The notes under the pieces: generated by a model
Database searches by the model: none
What the model was told of the DNA's origin: nothing
The model's input: only the letters and a program-made list of their open reading frames with translations
From: Curtobacterium sp. MMLR14_010
GTDB taxonomy: Bacteria > Actinomycetota > Actinomycetes > Actinomycetales > Microbacteriaceae
Direction of reading: 5' to 3'
Assembly (NCBI RefSeq): GCF_001865015.1
Contig: NZ_MJGV01000057.1
Span: 87,109-151,108, forward strand
DNA: 64,000 nt
Shown: piece by piece, positions 9,141 through 19,847 of the stretch
Position numbering within the stretch: position 1 is the stretch's first letter
How the letters are laid out: each line of letters opens with the position of its first letter
Program-made: the position numbers and the translations under genes

Positions 9141-9211
9141 GACTCCAGGGCGATTCCCCGGAGTCTGTGTGTTCGTGCGAGCGGGCCGGAGGACGTGATC
9201 CTCCGGCCCGC
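9141..9211 (-). promoter_or_regulatory. Two stem-loops in the rplE-rpsH gap
   Basis: The first in transcription order is a perfect 13-bp hairpin with arms 9181-9193 (GCGGGCCGGAGGA) and 9199-9211 and a 5-nt loop. The second is GACTCC...GGAGTC (9141-9165) with an inner GGG/CCC pairing. There is no U-run. The position inside the spc-type operon, upstream of the translational repressor S8, makes it a candidate attenuator, processing site or feedback target. Confidence 0.5.
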
Positions 9212-9226
9212 ATCACCCGGAGTAGC

Positions 9227-9817
9227 TTAGACCGTCTGCTCGGCTGCGCGGAACGGGAAGCCCATCTGCTTGAGCAGTGCGCGTCCCTCGTCGTCCGTCT
9301 TCGCGGAGGTCACGACAGTGATGTCGAACCCGCGGACACGGTCGATCCGGTCCTGGTCGATCTCGTGGAACATGCTCTGCTCCGAGAGACCGAACGTGTA
9401 GTTGCCGTTGCCGTCGAACTGGCGGTCGCTGAGACCACGGAAGTCGCGGATACGGGGAAGTGCGAGCGAGACCAGGCGGTCCAGGAACTCCCACGCGCGG
9501 TCACCACGGAGGGTGACGTGCGCGCCGATGGCCTGGCCCTCACGCAGCTTGAACTGCGCGATGGACTTGCGGGCCATCGTGACCTGCGGCTTCTGACCCG
9601 TGATCGCGGTCAGGTCCTTGATGGCCCCGTCCATGATCTTCGAGTCGCGAGCTGCCTCGCCGACACCGGTGTTGACGACGACCTTGACCAGGCCGGGGAC
9701 CTGGTTGACGTTCGCGTACCCGAACTGCTCGGTCAGCGCCGCCTTGATCTCGTCCTTGTACTTCTGCTTCAGGCGCGGCTGGACGTTGTCAGCCGTCGCG
9801 GCAGTCGTGTCAGTCAT
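9227..9817 (-). CDS. rplE: 50S ribosomal protein L5
   Basis: 196 aa. Binds 5S rRNA and contacts S13 and tRNA. Conserved blocks include [20 protein letters not shown] and [20 protein letters not shown]. The start overlaps the rplX stop by one base. An N-terminal extension of about 15 residues ([16 protein letters not shown]) is common in actinobacteria. Confidence 0.98.
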   Translation of the reverse strand: MTDTTAATADNVQPRLKQKYKDEIKAALTEQFGYANVNQVPGLVKVVVNTGVGEAARDSKIMDGAIKDLTAITGQKPQVTMARKSIAQFKLREGQAIGAHVTLRGDRAWEFLDRLVSLALPRIRDFRGLSDRQFDGNGNYTFGLSEQSMFHEIDQDRIDRVRGFDITVVTSAKTDDEGRALLKQMGFPFRAAEQTV

Positions 9818-10176
9818 CAGAGCTTCTCACCAGACTTCTTGGAGTAGCGGACACGGACGGTCTTCTTGACGCCGTCCTTCTCCACCTCTTCGTTGCGGAA
9901 GCCGACGCGGGTCGGCTTCTTCGTGGTGGGGTCGACGATCGCGACGTTCGACACGTGGATCGAGGCTTCGTGCTGCTCGATGCCGCCGGTCTTGGAGCCG
10001 CGCTGCGTCTGGCCGACGCGGACGTGCTTCGTGACGAAGTTCACGCCCTCGACGACGACCCGGTTTTTGTCCCGGAGGACCTCGATGACCTTGCCCTGCT
10101 TGCCGCGGTCACCGCCACGCGCCTGCGTGGCGCCCGTGATGACCTGCACGAGGTCACCCTTCTTGATGTTCGCCAT
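9817..10176 (-). CDS. rplX: 50S ribosomal protein L24
   Basis: 119 aa, a KOW-domain protein that initiates 50S assembly. [30 protein letters not shown] is the KOW region, with a small Gly/Arg insertion in the loop typical of actinobacteria. The C-terminal part [19 protein letters not shown] is conserved. It begins 3 nt after rplN ends. Confidence 0.97.
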   Translation of the reverse strand: MANIKKGDLVQVITGATQARGGDRGKQGKVIEVLRDKNRVVVEGVNFVTKHVRVGQTQRGSKTGGIEQHEASIHVSNVAIVDPTTKKPTRVGFRNEEVEKDGVKKTVRVRYSKKSGEKL

Positions 10177-10179
10177 GGC

Positions 10180-10548
10180 TTACAGCACCTCCGGCGCGAG
10201 CGAGATGATCTTCATGAACTTCTTGTCGCGAAGTTCGCGACCGACCGGACCGAAGATGCGCGTTCCGCGCGGGTCGCCGTCGGCCTTGAGGATCACTGCC
10301 GCGTTCTCGTCGAACTTGATGTAGGAGCCGTCCTGACGACGGGTCTCCTTCTTGGTGCGAACGATGACCGCCTTCACGACGTCACCCTTCTTCACGTTGC
10401 CGCCGGGGATGGCGTCCTTCACCGTGGCGACGATGACGTCACCGAGTCCGGCGTAGCGACGACCCGAGCCACCGAGAACGCGGATGGTCAAGATCTCCTT
10501 GGCACCCGTGTTGTCGGCGACCTTCAGGCGGGATTCCTGCTGAATCAC
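10180..10548 (-). CDS. rplN: 50S ribosomal protein L14
   Basis: 122 aa, the invariant family length. L14 forms bridge B8 with the small subunit. It starts with GTG and reads (M)[18 protein letters not shown]. Conserved [20 protein letters not shown] and [17 protein letters not shown] are present. A 35-nt gap separates it from rpsQ. Confidence 0.98.
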   Translation of the reverse strand: MIQQESRLKVADNTGAKEILTIRVLGGSGRRYAGLGDVIVATVKDAIPGGNVKKGDVVKAVIVRTKKETRRQDGSYIKFDENAAVILKADGDPRGTRIFGPVGRELRDKKFMKIISLAPEVL

Positions 10549-10583
10549 TGCTGTCTCCTATTTCCGCAAGCGGGCCGCGAGGC

Positions 10584-10868
10584 CTACTTGGCCTTCTCGA
10601 GGATCTCGACCAGGCGCCAGCGCTTGGACGCGCTGAGGGGACGGGTCTCGCTGATCACGACGAGGTCGCCGACACCGGCGGAGCCGGCCTCGTCGTGTGC
10701 CTTCACCTTGGAGGTGCGGCGGATGACCTTGCCGTAGAGGGCGTGCTTCACGCGGTCCTCGACCTCGACGACGATGGTCTTGTCCATCTTGTCGCTGGTC
10801 ACGTAACCGCGGCGCGTCTTGCGGTAGCCGCGGGTGAGGGCGGCGGAGTCCTTCTCTTCGTTCGCCAT
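10584..10868 (-). CDS. rpsQ: 30S ribosomal protein S17
   Basis: 94 aa, an OB-fold 16S rRNA-binding protein. The blocks [20 protein letters not shown] and [20 protein letters not shown] are S17 signatures. The ATG overlaps the rpmC stop by one base. It has a normal short actinobacterial N-terminal extension. Confidence 0.98.
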   Translation of the reverse strand: MANEEKDSAALTRGYRKTRRGYVTSDKMDKTIVVEVEDRVKHALYGKVIRRTSKVKAHDEAGSAGVGDLVVISETRPLSASKRWRLVEILEKAK

Positions 10869-11188
10869 CAGTTCTCCTCGGCGGTCTCGGCCTCGGTCGA
10901 CGCAGCGGGCTTCTCAGCCTTCTTGGTCGTCTTCTTGGCCTTGGTTGCGGTCTCGACGGGCGCAGGAGTGGCACGGATGCCGAGCTCGCGCTCGCGGAGG
11001 ACGGTGTAGATCCGGGCGATGTCGCGCTTGACGGCACGGAGACGGCCGTGGCTCTCCAGCTGGCCGGTGGCCGACTGGAAGCGGAGGTTGAACAGCTCCT
11101 CCTTGGCCTTCTTCAGCTCGTCAGCGAGACGCTCGTTCTCGAACGTGTCGAGCTCCGTCGGACGGAGCTCCTTGGAACCGATCGCCAT
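10868..11188 (-). CDS. rpmC: 50S ribosomal protein L29 with Lys/Ala/Glu-rich C-terminal tail
   Basis: 106 aa against about 65-80 in most bacteria. The helical hairpin core, with [20 protein letters not shown] and [16 protein letters not shown], ends near residue 70. About 35 further residues, rich in Lys, Ala, Thr and Glu ([17 protein letters not shown]), follow and look disordered. L29 borders the peptide exit tunnel and docks trigger factor and SRP, so the tail would lie near the nascent chain. The ATG overlaps the rplP stop by one base. Confidence 0.96.
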   Translation of the reverse strand: MAIGSKELRPTELDTFENERLADELKKAKEELFNLRFQSATGQLESHGRLRAVKRDIARIYTVLRERELGIRATPAPVETATKAKKTTKKAEKPAASTEAETAEEN

Positions 11189-11607
11189 TATGCGTCGCCC
11201 TCCTCGCGCTTGATGATGCGTGCCTTGAGGGGCAGCTTGTGAATTGCACGGGTCAGTGCCTCGCGAGCGACCTCGTCGCTCACACCGGAGAGCTCGAAGA
11301 GCACACGACCCGGCTTGACGTTGGCGACCCACCACTCGGGCGAACCCTTACCGGAACCCATGCGGGTCTCAGCAGGCTTCTTCGTGAGCGGACGGTCCGG
11401 GTAGATGTTGATCCACACCTTGCCGCCACGCTTGATGTGACGCGTCATGGCGATACGAGCGGACTCGATCTGACGGTTGGTCACGTAGGCGGGGGTCAGG
11501 GCCTGGATGCCGTAGTCACCGAAGGAGACCTTGGTGCCACCGGTGGCCTGACCCGAACGCTTCGGGTGGTGCTGCTTGCGGTGCTTGACTCGACGGGGGA
11601 TAAGCAT
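11188..11607 (-). CDS. rplP: 50S ribosomal protein L16
   Basis: 139 aa, normal length. L16 organises the A-site/peptidyl-transferase region. It starts [20 protein letters not shown] and carries [20 protein letters not shown]. It lies 2 nt after rpsC. Confidence 0.98.
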   Translation of the reverse strand: MLIPRRVKHRKQHHPKRSGQATGGTKVSFGDYGIQALTPAYVTNRQIESARIAMTRHIKRGGKVWINIYPDRPLTKKPAETRMGSGKGSPEWWVANVKPGRVLFELSGVSDEVAREALTRAIHKLPLKARIIKREEGDA

Positions 11608-11609
11608 GG

Positions 11610-12425
11610 TTACGCCTCAACTCCTGCGCCGGCCGGCGCGTCCTGCGGGGCCTGCTGCTCGCGGCCGCCGCGGTCGCCACCACGACGGTCACCGCGGTCA
11701 CCGCGGTCGTTGCGGTCGCCACGAGGGCCGCCGCGACGCTCCGGGCGCGACGAACGCTGGTTCGCCTGCTCGCGAGCGAGCTCCTTGTTCGTGATGTCGC
11801 CCTTGTAGATCCACACCTTCACGCCGATGCGACCGAACGTCGTCCGGGCCTCGTAGAAGCCGTAGTCGATGTTGGCGCGGAGCGTGTGCAGGGGCACGCG
11901 GCCCTCGCGGTAGAACTCCGAGCGGGACATCTCGGCGCCGCCGAGACGGCCGGCGACCTGGATGCGGACACCCTTGGCACCGGCGCGCTGTGCACCCTGG
12001 AGGCCCTTGCGCATGGCGCGACGGAACGCGACACGAGCGCTGAGCTGCTCCGCGATGCCCTGCGCGACGAGCTGGGCCTCGGTCTCGGGGTTCTTGACCT
12101 CGAGGATGTTGAGCTGGATCTGCTTCTTGGTGAGCTTCTCGAGCTCACCGCGGATGCGCTCGGCCTCGGCGCCGCGGCGACCGATGACGATGCCCGGACG
12201 CGCCGTGTGGATGTCCACGCGGACACGGTCACGGGTGCGCTCGAGCTCGATGCGGGCGACGCCGGCACGGTCGAGGGTCTTCTTCAGGTACTGACGCACC
12301 TTGATGTCCTCGGCGACGTAGTCGGCGTAGCGCTGCCCGACCTTCGTGCTGTCGGTGAACCAGTGCGAGACGTGGTCCGTCGTGATCCCGAGGCGGAAGC
12401 CGTACGGGTTGACCTTCTGGCCCAT
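11610..12425 (-). CDS. rpsC: 30S ribosomal protein S3 with RGG/RGD-type C-terminal tail
   Basis: 271 aa. S3 has an N-terminal KH domain ([19 protein letters not shown]) and a C-terminal domain lining the mRNA entry tunnel, including [20 protein letters not shown] and the [12 protein letters not shown] block. After about residue 220 the protein continues in an Arg/Gly/Asp-rich tail ([20 protein letters not shown]) ending [15 protein letters not shown]. Such tails occur in actinobacterial S3 but this one is long. It overlaps rplV by one base. Confidence 0.97.
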   Translation of the reverse strand: MGQKVNPYGFRLGITTDHVSHWFTDSTKVGQRYADYVAEDIKVRQYLKKTLDRAGVARIELERTRDRVRVDIHTARPGIVIGRRGAEAERIRGELEKLTKKQIQLNILEVKNPETEAQLVAQGIAEQLSARVAFRRAMRKGLQGAQRAGAKGVRIQVAGRLGGAEMSRSEFYREGRVPLHTLRANIDYGFYEARTTFGRIGVKVWIYKGDITNKELAREQANQRSSRPERRGGPRGDRNDRGDRGDRRGGDRGGREQQAPQDAPAGAGVEA

Positions 12426-12820
12426 TAGTTGCTCGCCTTCTTGCTCGTCGCGGCAGCGGCCTCGGCCTCGTCAGGGGTCGCGAGGACCACCGTGATGTGG
12501 CTGGTGCGCTTGTTGATCCGGAAGGCACGGCCCTGGGCACGCGGCTGGAACCGCTTGAGGGTCGTTCCTTCGTCGACGAAGACGCGGCTCACGTAGAGGT
12601 CGCGCTCGTCCAGGAAGCTGTTCGTCGAGTCCGCCTTGACACGTGCGTTGGCGATCGCCGAGGCGACCAGCTTGTACACGGGCTCCGAAGCGCCCTGGGG
12701 GGCGAACTTCAGGATGGCGAGGGCCTCGTGGGCCTGCTTGCCGCGGATCAGCTCGATGACGCGACGGGCCTTCTGAGCAGTGACGCGGATGTGTCGCACG
12801 CGTGCGATCGACTCCACCAT
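12425..12820 (-). CDS. rplV: 50S ribosomal protein L22
   Basis: 131 aa. Its beta-hairpin lines the exit tunnel and is a site of macrolide resistance. No tunnel-loop insertion or deletion is apparent in [20 protein letters not shown]. The N-terminal [20 protein letters not shown] is diagnostic. A 25-nt gap separates it from rpsS. Confidence 0.98.
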   Translation of the reverse strand: MVESIARVRHIRVTAQKARRVIELIRGKQAHEALAILKFAPQGASEPVYKLVASAIANARVKADSTNSFLDERDLYVSRVFVDEGTTLKRFQPRAQGRAFRINKRTSHITVVLATPDEAEAAAATSKKASN

Positions 12821-12845
12821 TTCGTTCCTCCTCTTCGTCGCCGCG

Positions 12846-13127
12846 TCAGCGGCGACGGCCCTTCTTGTCGTCCTTCACGTGACCGCGGAAGGTACGAGTC
12901 GGCGCGAACTCGCCGAGCTTGTGGCCGACCATGGATTCGGTGACGAACACCGGGATGTGCTTGCGCCCGTCGTGCACCGCGATGGTGTGTCCGAGCATGT
13001 TCGGGACGATCATCGAGCGGCGCGACCACGTACGGATCACGTTCTTCGTGCTGGCCTCGTTCTGCGTGACGACCTTGCGAAGCAGGTGCTCGTCGACGAA
13101 GGGGCCCTTCTTCAGACTGCGTGGCAT
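12846..13127 (-). CDS. rpsS: 30S ribosomal protein S19
   Basis: 93 aa, normal size. Binds 16S rRNA in the 30S head with S13. [19 protein letters not shown] and [20 protein letters not shown] are standard. It lies 11 nt after rplB. Confidence 0.98.
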   Translation of the reverse strand: MPRSLKKGPFVDEHLLRKVVTQNEASTKNVIRTWSRRSMIVPNMLGHTIAVHDGRKHIPVFVTESMVGHKLGEFAPTRTFRGHVKDDKKGRRR

Positions 13128-13138
13128 CTTCTGAACTC

Positions 13139-13978
<840 letters not shown>

Positions 13979-13996
13979 GATTTATCCCTCTGGTCC

Positions 13997-14296
13997 TCAG
14001 CCGACAGCCGTGAAGATGTCGATCGAACCGGACTTGAGCGTCACGATGGCACGCTTGGTGTCCTTGCGCTTGCCCAGACCGAACTTGGTGCGGCGGGTCT
14101 TGCCCGGACGGTTCAGCGTGTTGATGCCGGCGACCTTGACGTTGAAGATCTTCTCGATCGCGAGCTTGATCTCGGTCTTGTTCGCACGGGGGTCCACGAT
14201 GAACGTGTACTTGCCCTGGTCGATGAGGCCGTAGCTCTTCTCCGACACGACCGGCGAGATGATGATGTCGCGCGGGTCCTTGTTGAAGCCGCTCAT
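13997..14296 (-). CDS. rplW: 50S ribosomal protein L23
   Basis: 99 aa. L23 is the docking site for trigger factor and SRP at the tunnel exit. It carries [20 protein letters not shown] and the acidic/aromatic surface typical of bacterial L23. The start overlaps the rplD stop by 4 nt (ATGA). Confidence 0.98.
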   Translation of the reverse strand: MSGFNKDPRDIIISPVVSEKSYGLIDQGKYTFIVDPRANKTEIKLAIEKIFNVKVAGINTLNRPGKTRRTKFGLGKRKDTKRAIVTLKSGSIDIFTAVG

Positions 14297-14940
14297 GCGG
14301 TGATCTCCTTCGCGGTCTTCGACGCGATGAAGGCGTCGAGGGCGCTCTTGCTGAAGACGATGGCGTCCGACACGAGCACGTCGTAGGCGTTGAGCTGGCC
14401 GTACGTGAGCGCGTGGACGTTCGACAGGTTGCGGATGCTCTTGAGCGTCAGCTCGTCATCCGACTCGAGCACGACGAGCACGTGCTTGACGGGCGCGACC
14501 TTCTCGAGGAGCGAGCGGGCGGTCTTGGTCGACGGCAGGTCAGCCGAGACGAAGCCCTCCACCGCGGAGATGCGGCCGCCGCGGGCGCGGTCCGAGAGCG
14601 AGCCGAGCAGGGCTGCGGCGATCATCTTCTTCGGGGTGCGCTGCGAGTAGTCGCGGGGGGTCGGTCCGTGGACGACACCACCACCGGTGTGCTCAGGTGC
14701 ACGGACGGAACCCTGACGGGCGCGGCCGGTGCCCTTCTGCTTGAACGGCTTGCGACCGGCACCGCGGACTTCGCCGCGGTTCTTGGTCTTGTGGGTGCCC
14801 TGACGCGAAGCGGCGCGCTGCGCGGTGACGACCTGGTGGATCAGCGGGACGTTGGTCTCGACGTCGAAGAGAGCTTCGGGGAGCTCGAGGGTGCCGGAGA
14901 CGGCACCCGAGGCGTCGAGGATGTCGATCGTGGTGGCCAT
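14293..14940 (-). CDS. rplD: 50S ribosomal protein L4
   Basis: 215 aa. L4 lines the exit tunnel and, in enterobacteria, autoregulates the S10 operon. The tunnel loop [20 protein letters not shown] and the following [20 protein letters not shown] are canonical. The start region reads GTGATCATGGCC, as for rplR. The ATG, 9 nt after AAGGG, is preferred to the GTG that overlaps the rplC stop. Confidence 0.97.
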   Translation of the reverse strand: MATTIDILDASGAVSGTLELPEALFDVETNVPLIHQVVTAQRAASRQGTHKTKNRGEVRGAGRKPFKQKGTGRARQGSVRAPEHTGGGVVHGPTPRDYSQRTPKKMIAAALLGSLSDRARGGRISAVEGFVSADLPSTKTARSLLEKVAPVKHVLVVLESDDELTLKSIRNLSNVHALTYGQLNAYDVLVSDAIVFSKSALDAFIASKTAKEITA

Positions 14941-14942
14941 GA

Positions 14943-15599
14943 TCACTTACCCTTCACGGCGGTGCGGACGAAGACGGAGCGGCCACGAGCACCGGGGACG
15001 GCGCCCTTGACGAGCAGCAGACCCTTCTCGGCGTCGACGGCGTGCACCGTGAGGTTGAGGACGGTGACACGCTCGCCACCCATGCGACCGGCCATGCGCA
15101 TGCCCTTGAAGACACGCGACGGGGTCGAGGAAGCGCCGATCGAGCCGGGCTTGCGGTGGTTGCGGTGCGAACCGTGCGAGGCGGAGACACCGTGGAAGCC
15201 GTGGCGCTTCATGACACCCGCGAAGCCCTTGCCCTTGCTCGTGCCGACGACGTCGACCTTCGCGCCGGCTTCGAACGTGGCGTCGACGGTGAGCTCCTGG
15301 CCCAGCGTGTACTCGCCCGCGTCGGAGGTGCGGATCTCGGTGAGGGTGCGGCGCGGGGTGACCCCGGCGGCCTCGAAGTGGCCAGCAGCCGGCTTGTTCA
15401 CCTTGCGGGGGTCGATCTGGCCAGCGGCGATCTGGATCGCCTCGTAGCCGTCGCGCTCCACGTTGCGGATCTGGGTGACCACGTTGGGGCCGACCTCGAT
15501 CACGGTGACGGGGATGAACTTGTTGTTCTCGTCCCACACCTGGGTCATCCCGAGCTTCTTGCCGAGGAGGCCCTTGACGGTCTTGGTTGAGTTCGCCAT
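14943..15599 (-). CDS. rplC: 50S ribosomal protein L3
   Basis: 218 aa. Early 50S assembly protein whose long loop approaches the peptidyl-transferase centre. It carries [20 protein letters not shown] and the loop with [20 protein letters not shown]. It follows rpsJ by 13 nt. Ordinary length and composition. Confidence 0.98.
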   Translation of the reverse strand: MANSTKTVKGLLGKKLGMTQVWDENNKFIPVTVIEVGPNVVTQIRNVERDGYEAIQIAAGQIDPRKVNKPAAGHFEAAGVTPRRTLTEIRTSDAGEYTLGQELTVDATFEAGAKVDVVGTSKGKGFAGVMKRHGFHGVSASHGSHRNHRKPGSIGASSTPSRVFKGMRMAGRMGGERVTVLNLTVHAVDAEKGLLLVKGAVPGARGRSVFVRTAVKGK

Positions 15600-15612
15600 C
15601 AGTGCAGCCCCC

Positions 15613-15921
15613 TTACAGCTTGATCTCGATGTTGACGTCGGCCGGCAGGTCGAGACGCATGAGCGAGTCGACGGCCTTCGGCGTCGGGTCGACGATGTCG
15701 ATGACCCGCTTGTGCGTGCGCTTCTCGAAGTGCTCGCGCGAGTCCTTGTACTTGTGAGGAGAGCGGATCACTGCGATCACGTTCTTCTCGGTGGGGAGCG
15801 GCACGGGGCCGACCACAGTTGCACCGGCACGGGTCACCGTGTCGACGATCTTCCGAGCCGACGTGTCGATGACCTCGTGGTCGTACGACTTGAGCCGGAT
15901 GCGGATCTTCTGTCCCGCCAT
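15613..15921 (-). CDS. rpsJ: 30S ribosomal protein S10 (NusE)
   Basis: 102 aa starting [20 protein letters not shown], the family start; the open frame upstream has no S10 similarity. S10 also acts as the transcription antitermination factor NusE. It is the first gene of the S10 cluster and has a long intergenic region upstream. Confidence 0.98.
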   Translation of the reverse strand: MAGQKIRIRLKSYDHEVIDTSARKIVDTVTRAGATVVGPVPLPTEKNVIAVIRSPHKYKDSREHFEKRTHKRVIDIVDPTPKAVDSLMRLDLPADVNIEIKL

Positions 15922-16417
15922 GTCTTCTGTCCTCTCTGCGCCGCGCACCCTCAGGCCGCCTGACACCGCCGGGTTCCGCCCTGTGCGGACCTGGCTGTTT
16001 ACGTGAATCACCGGGCGCATCCACTGGGGATGACCGCTGTTCTCCTGTCAACCGCGCGGGCGGACGTGCTGCTGGTGCTCACACCGGCCCGCGTGGACGT
16101 GTCGCCTCCCGCACACCGGCGGACCGGCATGGTGGTGGGAGTCGAGCTGTTCTGCTGCCTGCGGCCCAACCCAGCCCTGCTGGACAGGGGGGTTGTGCAC
16201 TGCCAGAGCAGTGATCCGGCGGGCGCGTACGCCGGCGGAATTTCGGAACCGGACAAGTCTCGCATGTCCCTGCCATCGGTGCAACCCGGGCGTGTCGCGC
16301 TCCTCGGCCGGGTCGCCGCCCCCGTCCTGCCGCGGATCCCCCGGCCTGGAGGCTCGGCCCGCGTCCGCCCCGCTCGTCACCTCCGACGCCGTCCCCGACC
16401 ACCGTTCGCCGGACGCC
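15922..16417 (-). other. Long leader/promoter region of the S10 operon
   Basis: About 500 nt without a credible gene. It must contain the promoter and leader of the rpsJ operon. A perfect TTGACA hexamer lies on the minus strand at 16046-16051, about 125 nt before rpsJ, but no good -10 box appears 16-18 nt downstream, so the promoter is not settled. A CCTGGAGGCTCGG motif occurs at 16345-16357. No L4-type leader structure can be assigned by eye. Confidence 0.4.
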
Positions 16418-16463
16418 CGAACGGGCACAGCACCGCGCTGGTGCGCGGTGCTGTGCCCGTTCG
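16418..16463 (-). terminator. 21-bp perfect hairpin after the DarT-like gene
   Basis: Arms 16418-16438 and 16443-16463 are perfectly complementary over 21 bp with a TGGT loop, 14 nt after the stop codon of the DarT-like gene. No U-run follows. It probably ends the topoisomerase/DarT transcripts and insulates the S10 promoter. Confidence 0.65.
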
Positions 16464-16477
16464 TCGTTCGGCTGCGG

Positions 16478-17305
16478 TCAGTCCTCGTCCGGGACCACCG
16501 GCGGCACGAACCACGGCGGGAAGACGGCGACGCGGGGAGCGTGGCCACCGTGCTCGGAGAGGATGTCCTTCACCGCGTGGCGTGCCCGGTCGTTCGGCAC
16601 GCCGATGACCGCGACCGCGGAGAACGGCACGCTCGGGCCCGCGAGGACCTCGAGCCCCGTCATGTCCGGGTCGGTGAGGTCCGTGCGGCGCAGCAGGTTC
16701 GCCGCTGCCTCGGGTCCCACGGCGAAGCGCACGTCCTCGGCGTCGGCGTCGGTGTCCGCGAGGATCACCGAGTCGCCGAACGCCGCGGTGGGGACGACGA
16801 GGACGACGTAGTCGACGCCTCGGGCGGTCCGGGCGGCGTCCGACCAGCGGGTCTCGTCGTGCGCGCCACGACGCACCTCGTCCCAGCGGGCGCCGTCGGG
16901 CGAGAGCGAGAACGGCACGTGGCCGGCCACGCTCGAGCCGTCGGGCGCGGTCGCGGCGGCACGGGACTCGCGGAGTTCCGGGCTGCTGATGTCGTACGAC
17001 GGCGTCACCTGGTCGGCGGCGACGATCGCCTGGTCTGCGACGATGCCGTCGAAGTTGTCGATGTGGGTGACGTGGTGTGCGCGCAGCGTGCCGAACACGC
17101 GCGCTGCGGGCATCGCGGGCTCTGCAGCACGCAGAGCGGTTGCCTTCGCACGGGCCGGCGAACCGCCGGGGGTCGAGCGCAGGGAGGTGCTCACGCGGGT
17201 TCGCCGCGGAGCTGGGGCCTTGGGGACTTCCGGCACGTCACGCTGGCGCGGGGCGCAGATGTCGCAGAGTTCAGTGGGGAATCCGTGGATGCACTCGTCG
17301 GTCAC
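16478..17305 (-). CDS. DarT-like DNA ADP-ribosyltransferase (DUF4433), orphan
   Basis: 275 aa. DarT enzymes use NAD+ to ADP-ribosylate thymidine in single-stranded DNA; in toxin-antitoxin systems a macrodomain partner, DarG, reverses this. The match runs through the domain: [20 protein letters not shown] (residues 77-96) for the NAD-binding HxTHxDN start, ELRESRA with Arg112/Arg115, GHVPFSLSP (129-136) for the VPFYF motif, and [12 protein letters not shown] with Glu219 at the catalytic Glu position. An N-terminal zinc-knuckle-like segment (Cys5, His7, Cys14, Cys17) precedes a disordered linker. No DarG-like gene is adjacent; the neighbours are a topoisomerase and rpsJ. GTG start. Activity is inferred. 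Confidence 0.8.
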   Translation of the reverse strand: MTDECIHGFPTELCDICAPRQRDVPEVPKAPAPRRTRVSTSLRSTPGGSPARAKATALRAAEPAMPAARVFGTLRAHHVTHIDNFDGIVADQAIVAADQVTPSYDISSPELRESRAAATAPDGSSVAGHVPFSLSPDGARWDEVRRGAHDETRWSDAARTARGVDYVVLVVPTAAFGDSVILADTDADAEDVRFAVGPEAAANLLRRTDLTDPDMTGLEVLAGPSVPFSAVAVIGVPNDRARHAVKDILSEHGGHAPRVAVFPPWFVPPVVPDED

Positions 17306-17395
17306 GACTGGTGTGGGTCCTTCCGTGCCGCGTGGGGGTGGAACGGCACAAGGTTCTACGGTACGTCATCCAGCCCCGGAGCGGGACCGATCCGC

Positions 17396-18373
17396 TCATT
17401 GCCGGTAGAGCAACGCGCGGACCTCGGCCTCTGCGGCGTGCAGCCGAGCCGGGTCGATCGTCTCCCCGTGGTCGTACGCGTCGAGCAGTCGGGGGTCGAT
17501 GTAGCTCGCCCGCGCGACCGTCGGGGTGTTGCCGAGGACCTCGCTCGCGGCCTTCACCGCGTGCGACACGGCGCTCTTCCGCTTGCCCACGCCGGTCTGC
17601 GGGCCGGTCTTCGCGAGGTCGACCGCCGCGGCGACGGTGCCGTGCAGCGTCCGGAAGTCCTTCGCAGTGAACTCCTCCCCCGCGCGCTCCTTGACGTACG
17701 CGTTGATGTCCTCGGCCGACAGCGGCTCCCAGTCGGCACCGCGGGCCTCGCGGTACGACAGCAGCCGCGCGTTCGCACCGCGTCGCTTCATGCCCGCGAT
17801 CACTCGGGCCAGGTCGGCGTCGTGGATCGAGGACGACCACTCCTGGTGACTCTTGCCGGGGAACGACAGCTCGATGTCGTCGCCGGAGACCTTGGCGTGC
17901 GCGCAGAGCAGCGTCGAGAGGCCGCGACTGCCGTGTTCGGTGGCGTACCGCTCGGACCCGACGCGCAGCGAGCCCTGGTCGAGCATCCGGAACGCCGCCG
18001 CGAGGGACCGACGCTGGTCCGGCTCCGGCCGACGGAGGTCCTGCGTGACCATGCGGCGGGCGGCGGGCAACGACTCGGCGAGGGCGAGGGCCCTGTCGTA
18101 CTTGATCTTGTCCATCCGGTCGCGCCAGGACGGGTGGTACATGTACTGCCGCCGACCGGCTCCGTCGAAGCCGGTCGCGATGATGTGGCCGTTCTCGTAC
18201 GGCGAGATCCAGACGTCCTCCCACGCAGGCGGGATGACGAAGTCCTCGAGGCGCTGGCGCACCTCGGGGTCCGTGACCGTGTTGCCGTCGGGGTCGCGGT
18301 ACGAGTACCCCTGTCCGCTGCGGACCCGGTGGTAGCCACGACCGTTGGTCTTGGATCTGCGGAGACGTGTCAC
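17396..18373 (-). CDS. DNA topoisomerase IB (poxvirus-type)
   Basis: 325 aa. Type IB enzymes relax supercoils through a 3'-phosphotyrosine intermediate. [20 protein letters not shown] is the N-terminal domain start. The catalytic pieces are visible: the Arg-containing [15 protein letters not shown], the Lys in [18 protein letters not shown], and the nucleophile Tyr291 in [16 protein letters not shown]. The GTG giving [11 protein letters not shown] is preferred because family proteins start near this RLRR segment. An ATG 17 codons upstream is possible. It lies between the tuf terminator and the DarT-like gene, 90 nt before the latter, on the same strand. Confidence 0.9.
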   Translation of the reverse strand: MTRLRRSKTNGRGYHRVRSGQGYSYRDPDGNTVTDPEVRQRLEDFVIPPAWEDVWISPYENGHIIATGFDGAGRRQYMYHPSWRDRMDKIKYDRALALAESLPAARRMVTQDLRRPEPDQRRSLAAAFRMLDQGSLRVGSERYATEHGSRGLSTLLCAHAKVSGDDIELSFPGKSHQEWSSSIHDADLARVIAGMKRRGANARLLSYREARGADWEPLSAEDINAYVKERAGEEFTAKDFRTLHGTVAAAVDLAKTGPQTGVGKRKSAVSHAVKAASEVLGNTPTVARASYIDPRLLDAYDHGETIDPARLHAAEAEVRALLYRQ

Positions 18374-18453
18374 TCGACCGAGCAAACACGTCGTGCCTGC
18401 TCGAGGGAGCAGGAAACGTCGCATTGCGCGTCGGGAGCCCCGGGAAAGACGAA

Positions 18454-18485
18454 AGCGGGGCCGAGCCCGAAGGCCCGACCCCGCT
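18454..18485 (-). terminator. Intrinsic terminator of tuf
   Basis: AGCGGGG...CCCCGCT arms with an inner GGGC/GCCC pairing form a GC-rich stem 18 nt after the tuf stop. On the minus strand it is followed by the U-rich CTTTCGTCTTTCCC. This is the clearest classical terminator in the ribosomal half of the window. Confidence 0.8.
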
Positions 18486-18502
18486 GTCGCAAGGAACCGG
18501 AG

Positions 18503-19690
18503 TTACTTGATGATCGTCTCGACCGTACCGGCACCGACCGTGCGGCCACCCTCACGGATGGCGAAACGGAGGCCCTCCTCCATGGCGATCGGCTGGATCA
18601 GCTCGACCGTCATCGAGACGGTGTCGCCGGGCATGACCATCTCGGTGCCCTCGGGCAGCGTGATGACGCCGGTGACGTCCGTGGTGCGGAAGTAGAACTG
18701 CGGGCGGTAGTTCGCGTAGAACGGGTTGTGACGGCCGCCCTCTTCCTTGTTCAGGATGTACGCGTTCGCCTTGAACTCGGTGTGCGGCGTGACCGAACCC
18801 GGCTTCACGACGACCTGGCCGCGCTCGACGTCCTCGCGCTTGAGGCCACGAATGAGCAGACCGGTGTTGTCACCGGCGACTGCCTTGTCCAGCAGCTTGC
18901 GGAACATCTCGATGCCCGTGACCGTGGTCTTCTGGGTCGCCTTGATGCCGACGATCTCGACCTCGGAGTTGAGGTCCAGCTCGCCACGCTCGACGCGACC
19001 GGTGACGACGGTGCCACGACCGGTGATCGTGAAGACGTCCTCGATCGGCATCAGGAAGGGCTGGTCGGTGGCGCGGATGGGGTCCGGCACGCTCTCGTCG
19101 ACAGCCGCCATGAGGTCCTGGACGGACTTGACCCACTTCTCGTCGCCGTCGAGCGCCTTGAGCGCCGACACCTGCACGACGGGGGCGTCCTCGTCGAACT
19201 CCTGCGAGCCGAGGAGCTCACGGACCTCGAGCTCGACGAGCTCCAGGATCTCCTCGTCGTCCACCATGTCGGACTTGTTCAGCGCGACGACGATGTAGGG
19301 CACGCCGACCTGGCGGGCGAGCAGCACGTGCTCACGCGTCTGGGGCATGGGACCGTCGGTGGCGGCGACCACGAGGATCGCGCCGTCCATCTGGGCCGCA
19401 CCGGTGATCATGTTCTTCACGTAGTCAGCGTGACCAGGAGCGTCGACGTGCGCGTAGTGGCGCTTCTCCGTCTGGTACTCGACGTGCGAGATGTTGATCG
19501 TGATGCCGCGCTGGCGCTCCTCGGGAGCGTTGTCGATCTGTGCGAAGTCACGGGCCTCGTTGAGGTCCGGGTACTGGTCGTGCAGAACCTTGGTGATCGC
19601 CGCCGTGAGCGTCGTCTTGCCGTGGTCGACGTGACCGATGGTTCCGATGTTGACGTGCGGCTTGGTGCGCTCGAACTTGGCCTTGGCCAC
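18503..19690 (-). CDS. tuf: Elongation factor Tu
   Basis: 395 aa. GTPase delivering aminoacyl-tRNA to the ribosome. G1 GHVDHGKT is at residues 19-26, G3 DAPGH at 82-86 and G4 NKSD at 137-140; switch I contains [12 protein letters not shown]. Domains 2 and 3 are complete, ending [14 protein letters not shown] start with AGGAGG 7 nt upstream. It follows fusA after 157 nt and has its own terminator. Confidence 0.99.
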   Translation of the reverse strand: MAKAKFERTKPHVNIGTIGHVDHGKTTLTAAITKVLHDQYPDLNEARDFAQIDNAPEERQRGITINISHVEYQTEKRHYAHVDAPGHADYVKNMITGAAQMDGAILVVAATDGPMPQTREHVLLARQVGVPYIVVALNKSDMVDDEEILELVELEVRELLGSQEFDEDAPVVQVSALKALDGDEKWVKSVQDLMAAVDESVPDPIRATDQPFLMPIEDVFTITGRGTVVTGRVERGELDLNSEVEIVGIKATQKTTVTGIEMFRKLLDKAVAGDNTGLLIRGLKREDVERGQVVVKPGSVTPHTEFKANAYILNKEEGGRHNPFYANYRPQFYFRTTDVTGVITLPEGTEMVMPGDTVSMTVELIQPIAMEEGLRFAIREGGRTVGAGTVETIIK

Positions 19691-19847
19691 TGTGGGTCCT
19701 CCTCAGGACTCGGATGCGACACCCCCGGAGGCAACCCTGTCGGGGTGCTGCTCCGTTGGTCCGCGGTGTGTGTGTCTGTACTTTACTTGGTGGCGAGGGG
19801 CCCGTCGCCGGGCGCCCCCGCCTGTGGAGAACACGCTCGAGAGAGCG

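Noticed and set aside
16046..16051. TTGACA as the S10 operon promoter
   Set aside because: No acceptable -10 box lies 16-18 nt downstream, so it is mentioned only as a candidate.
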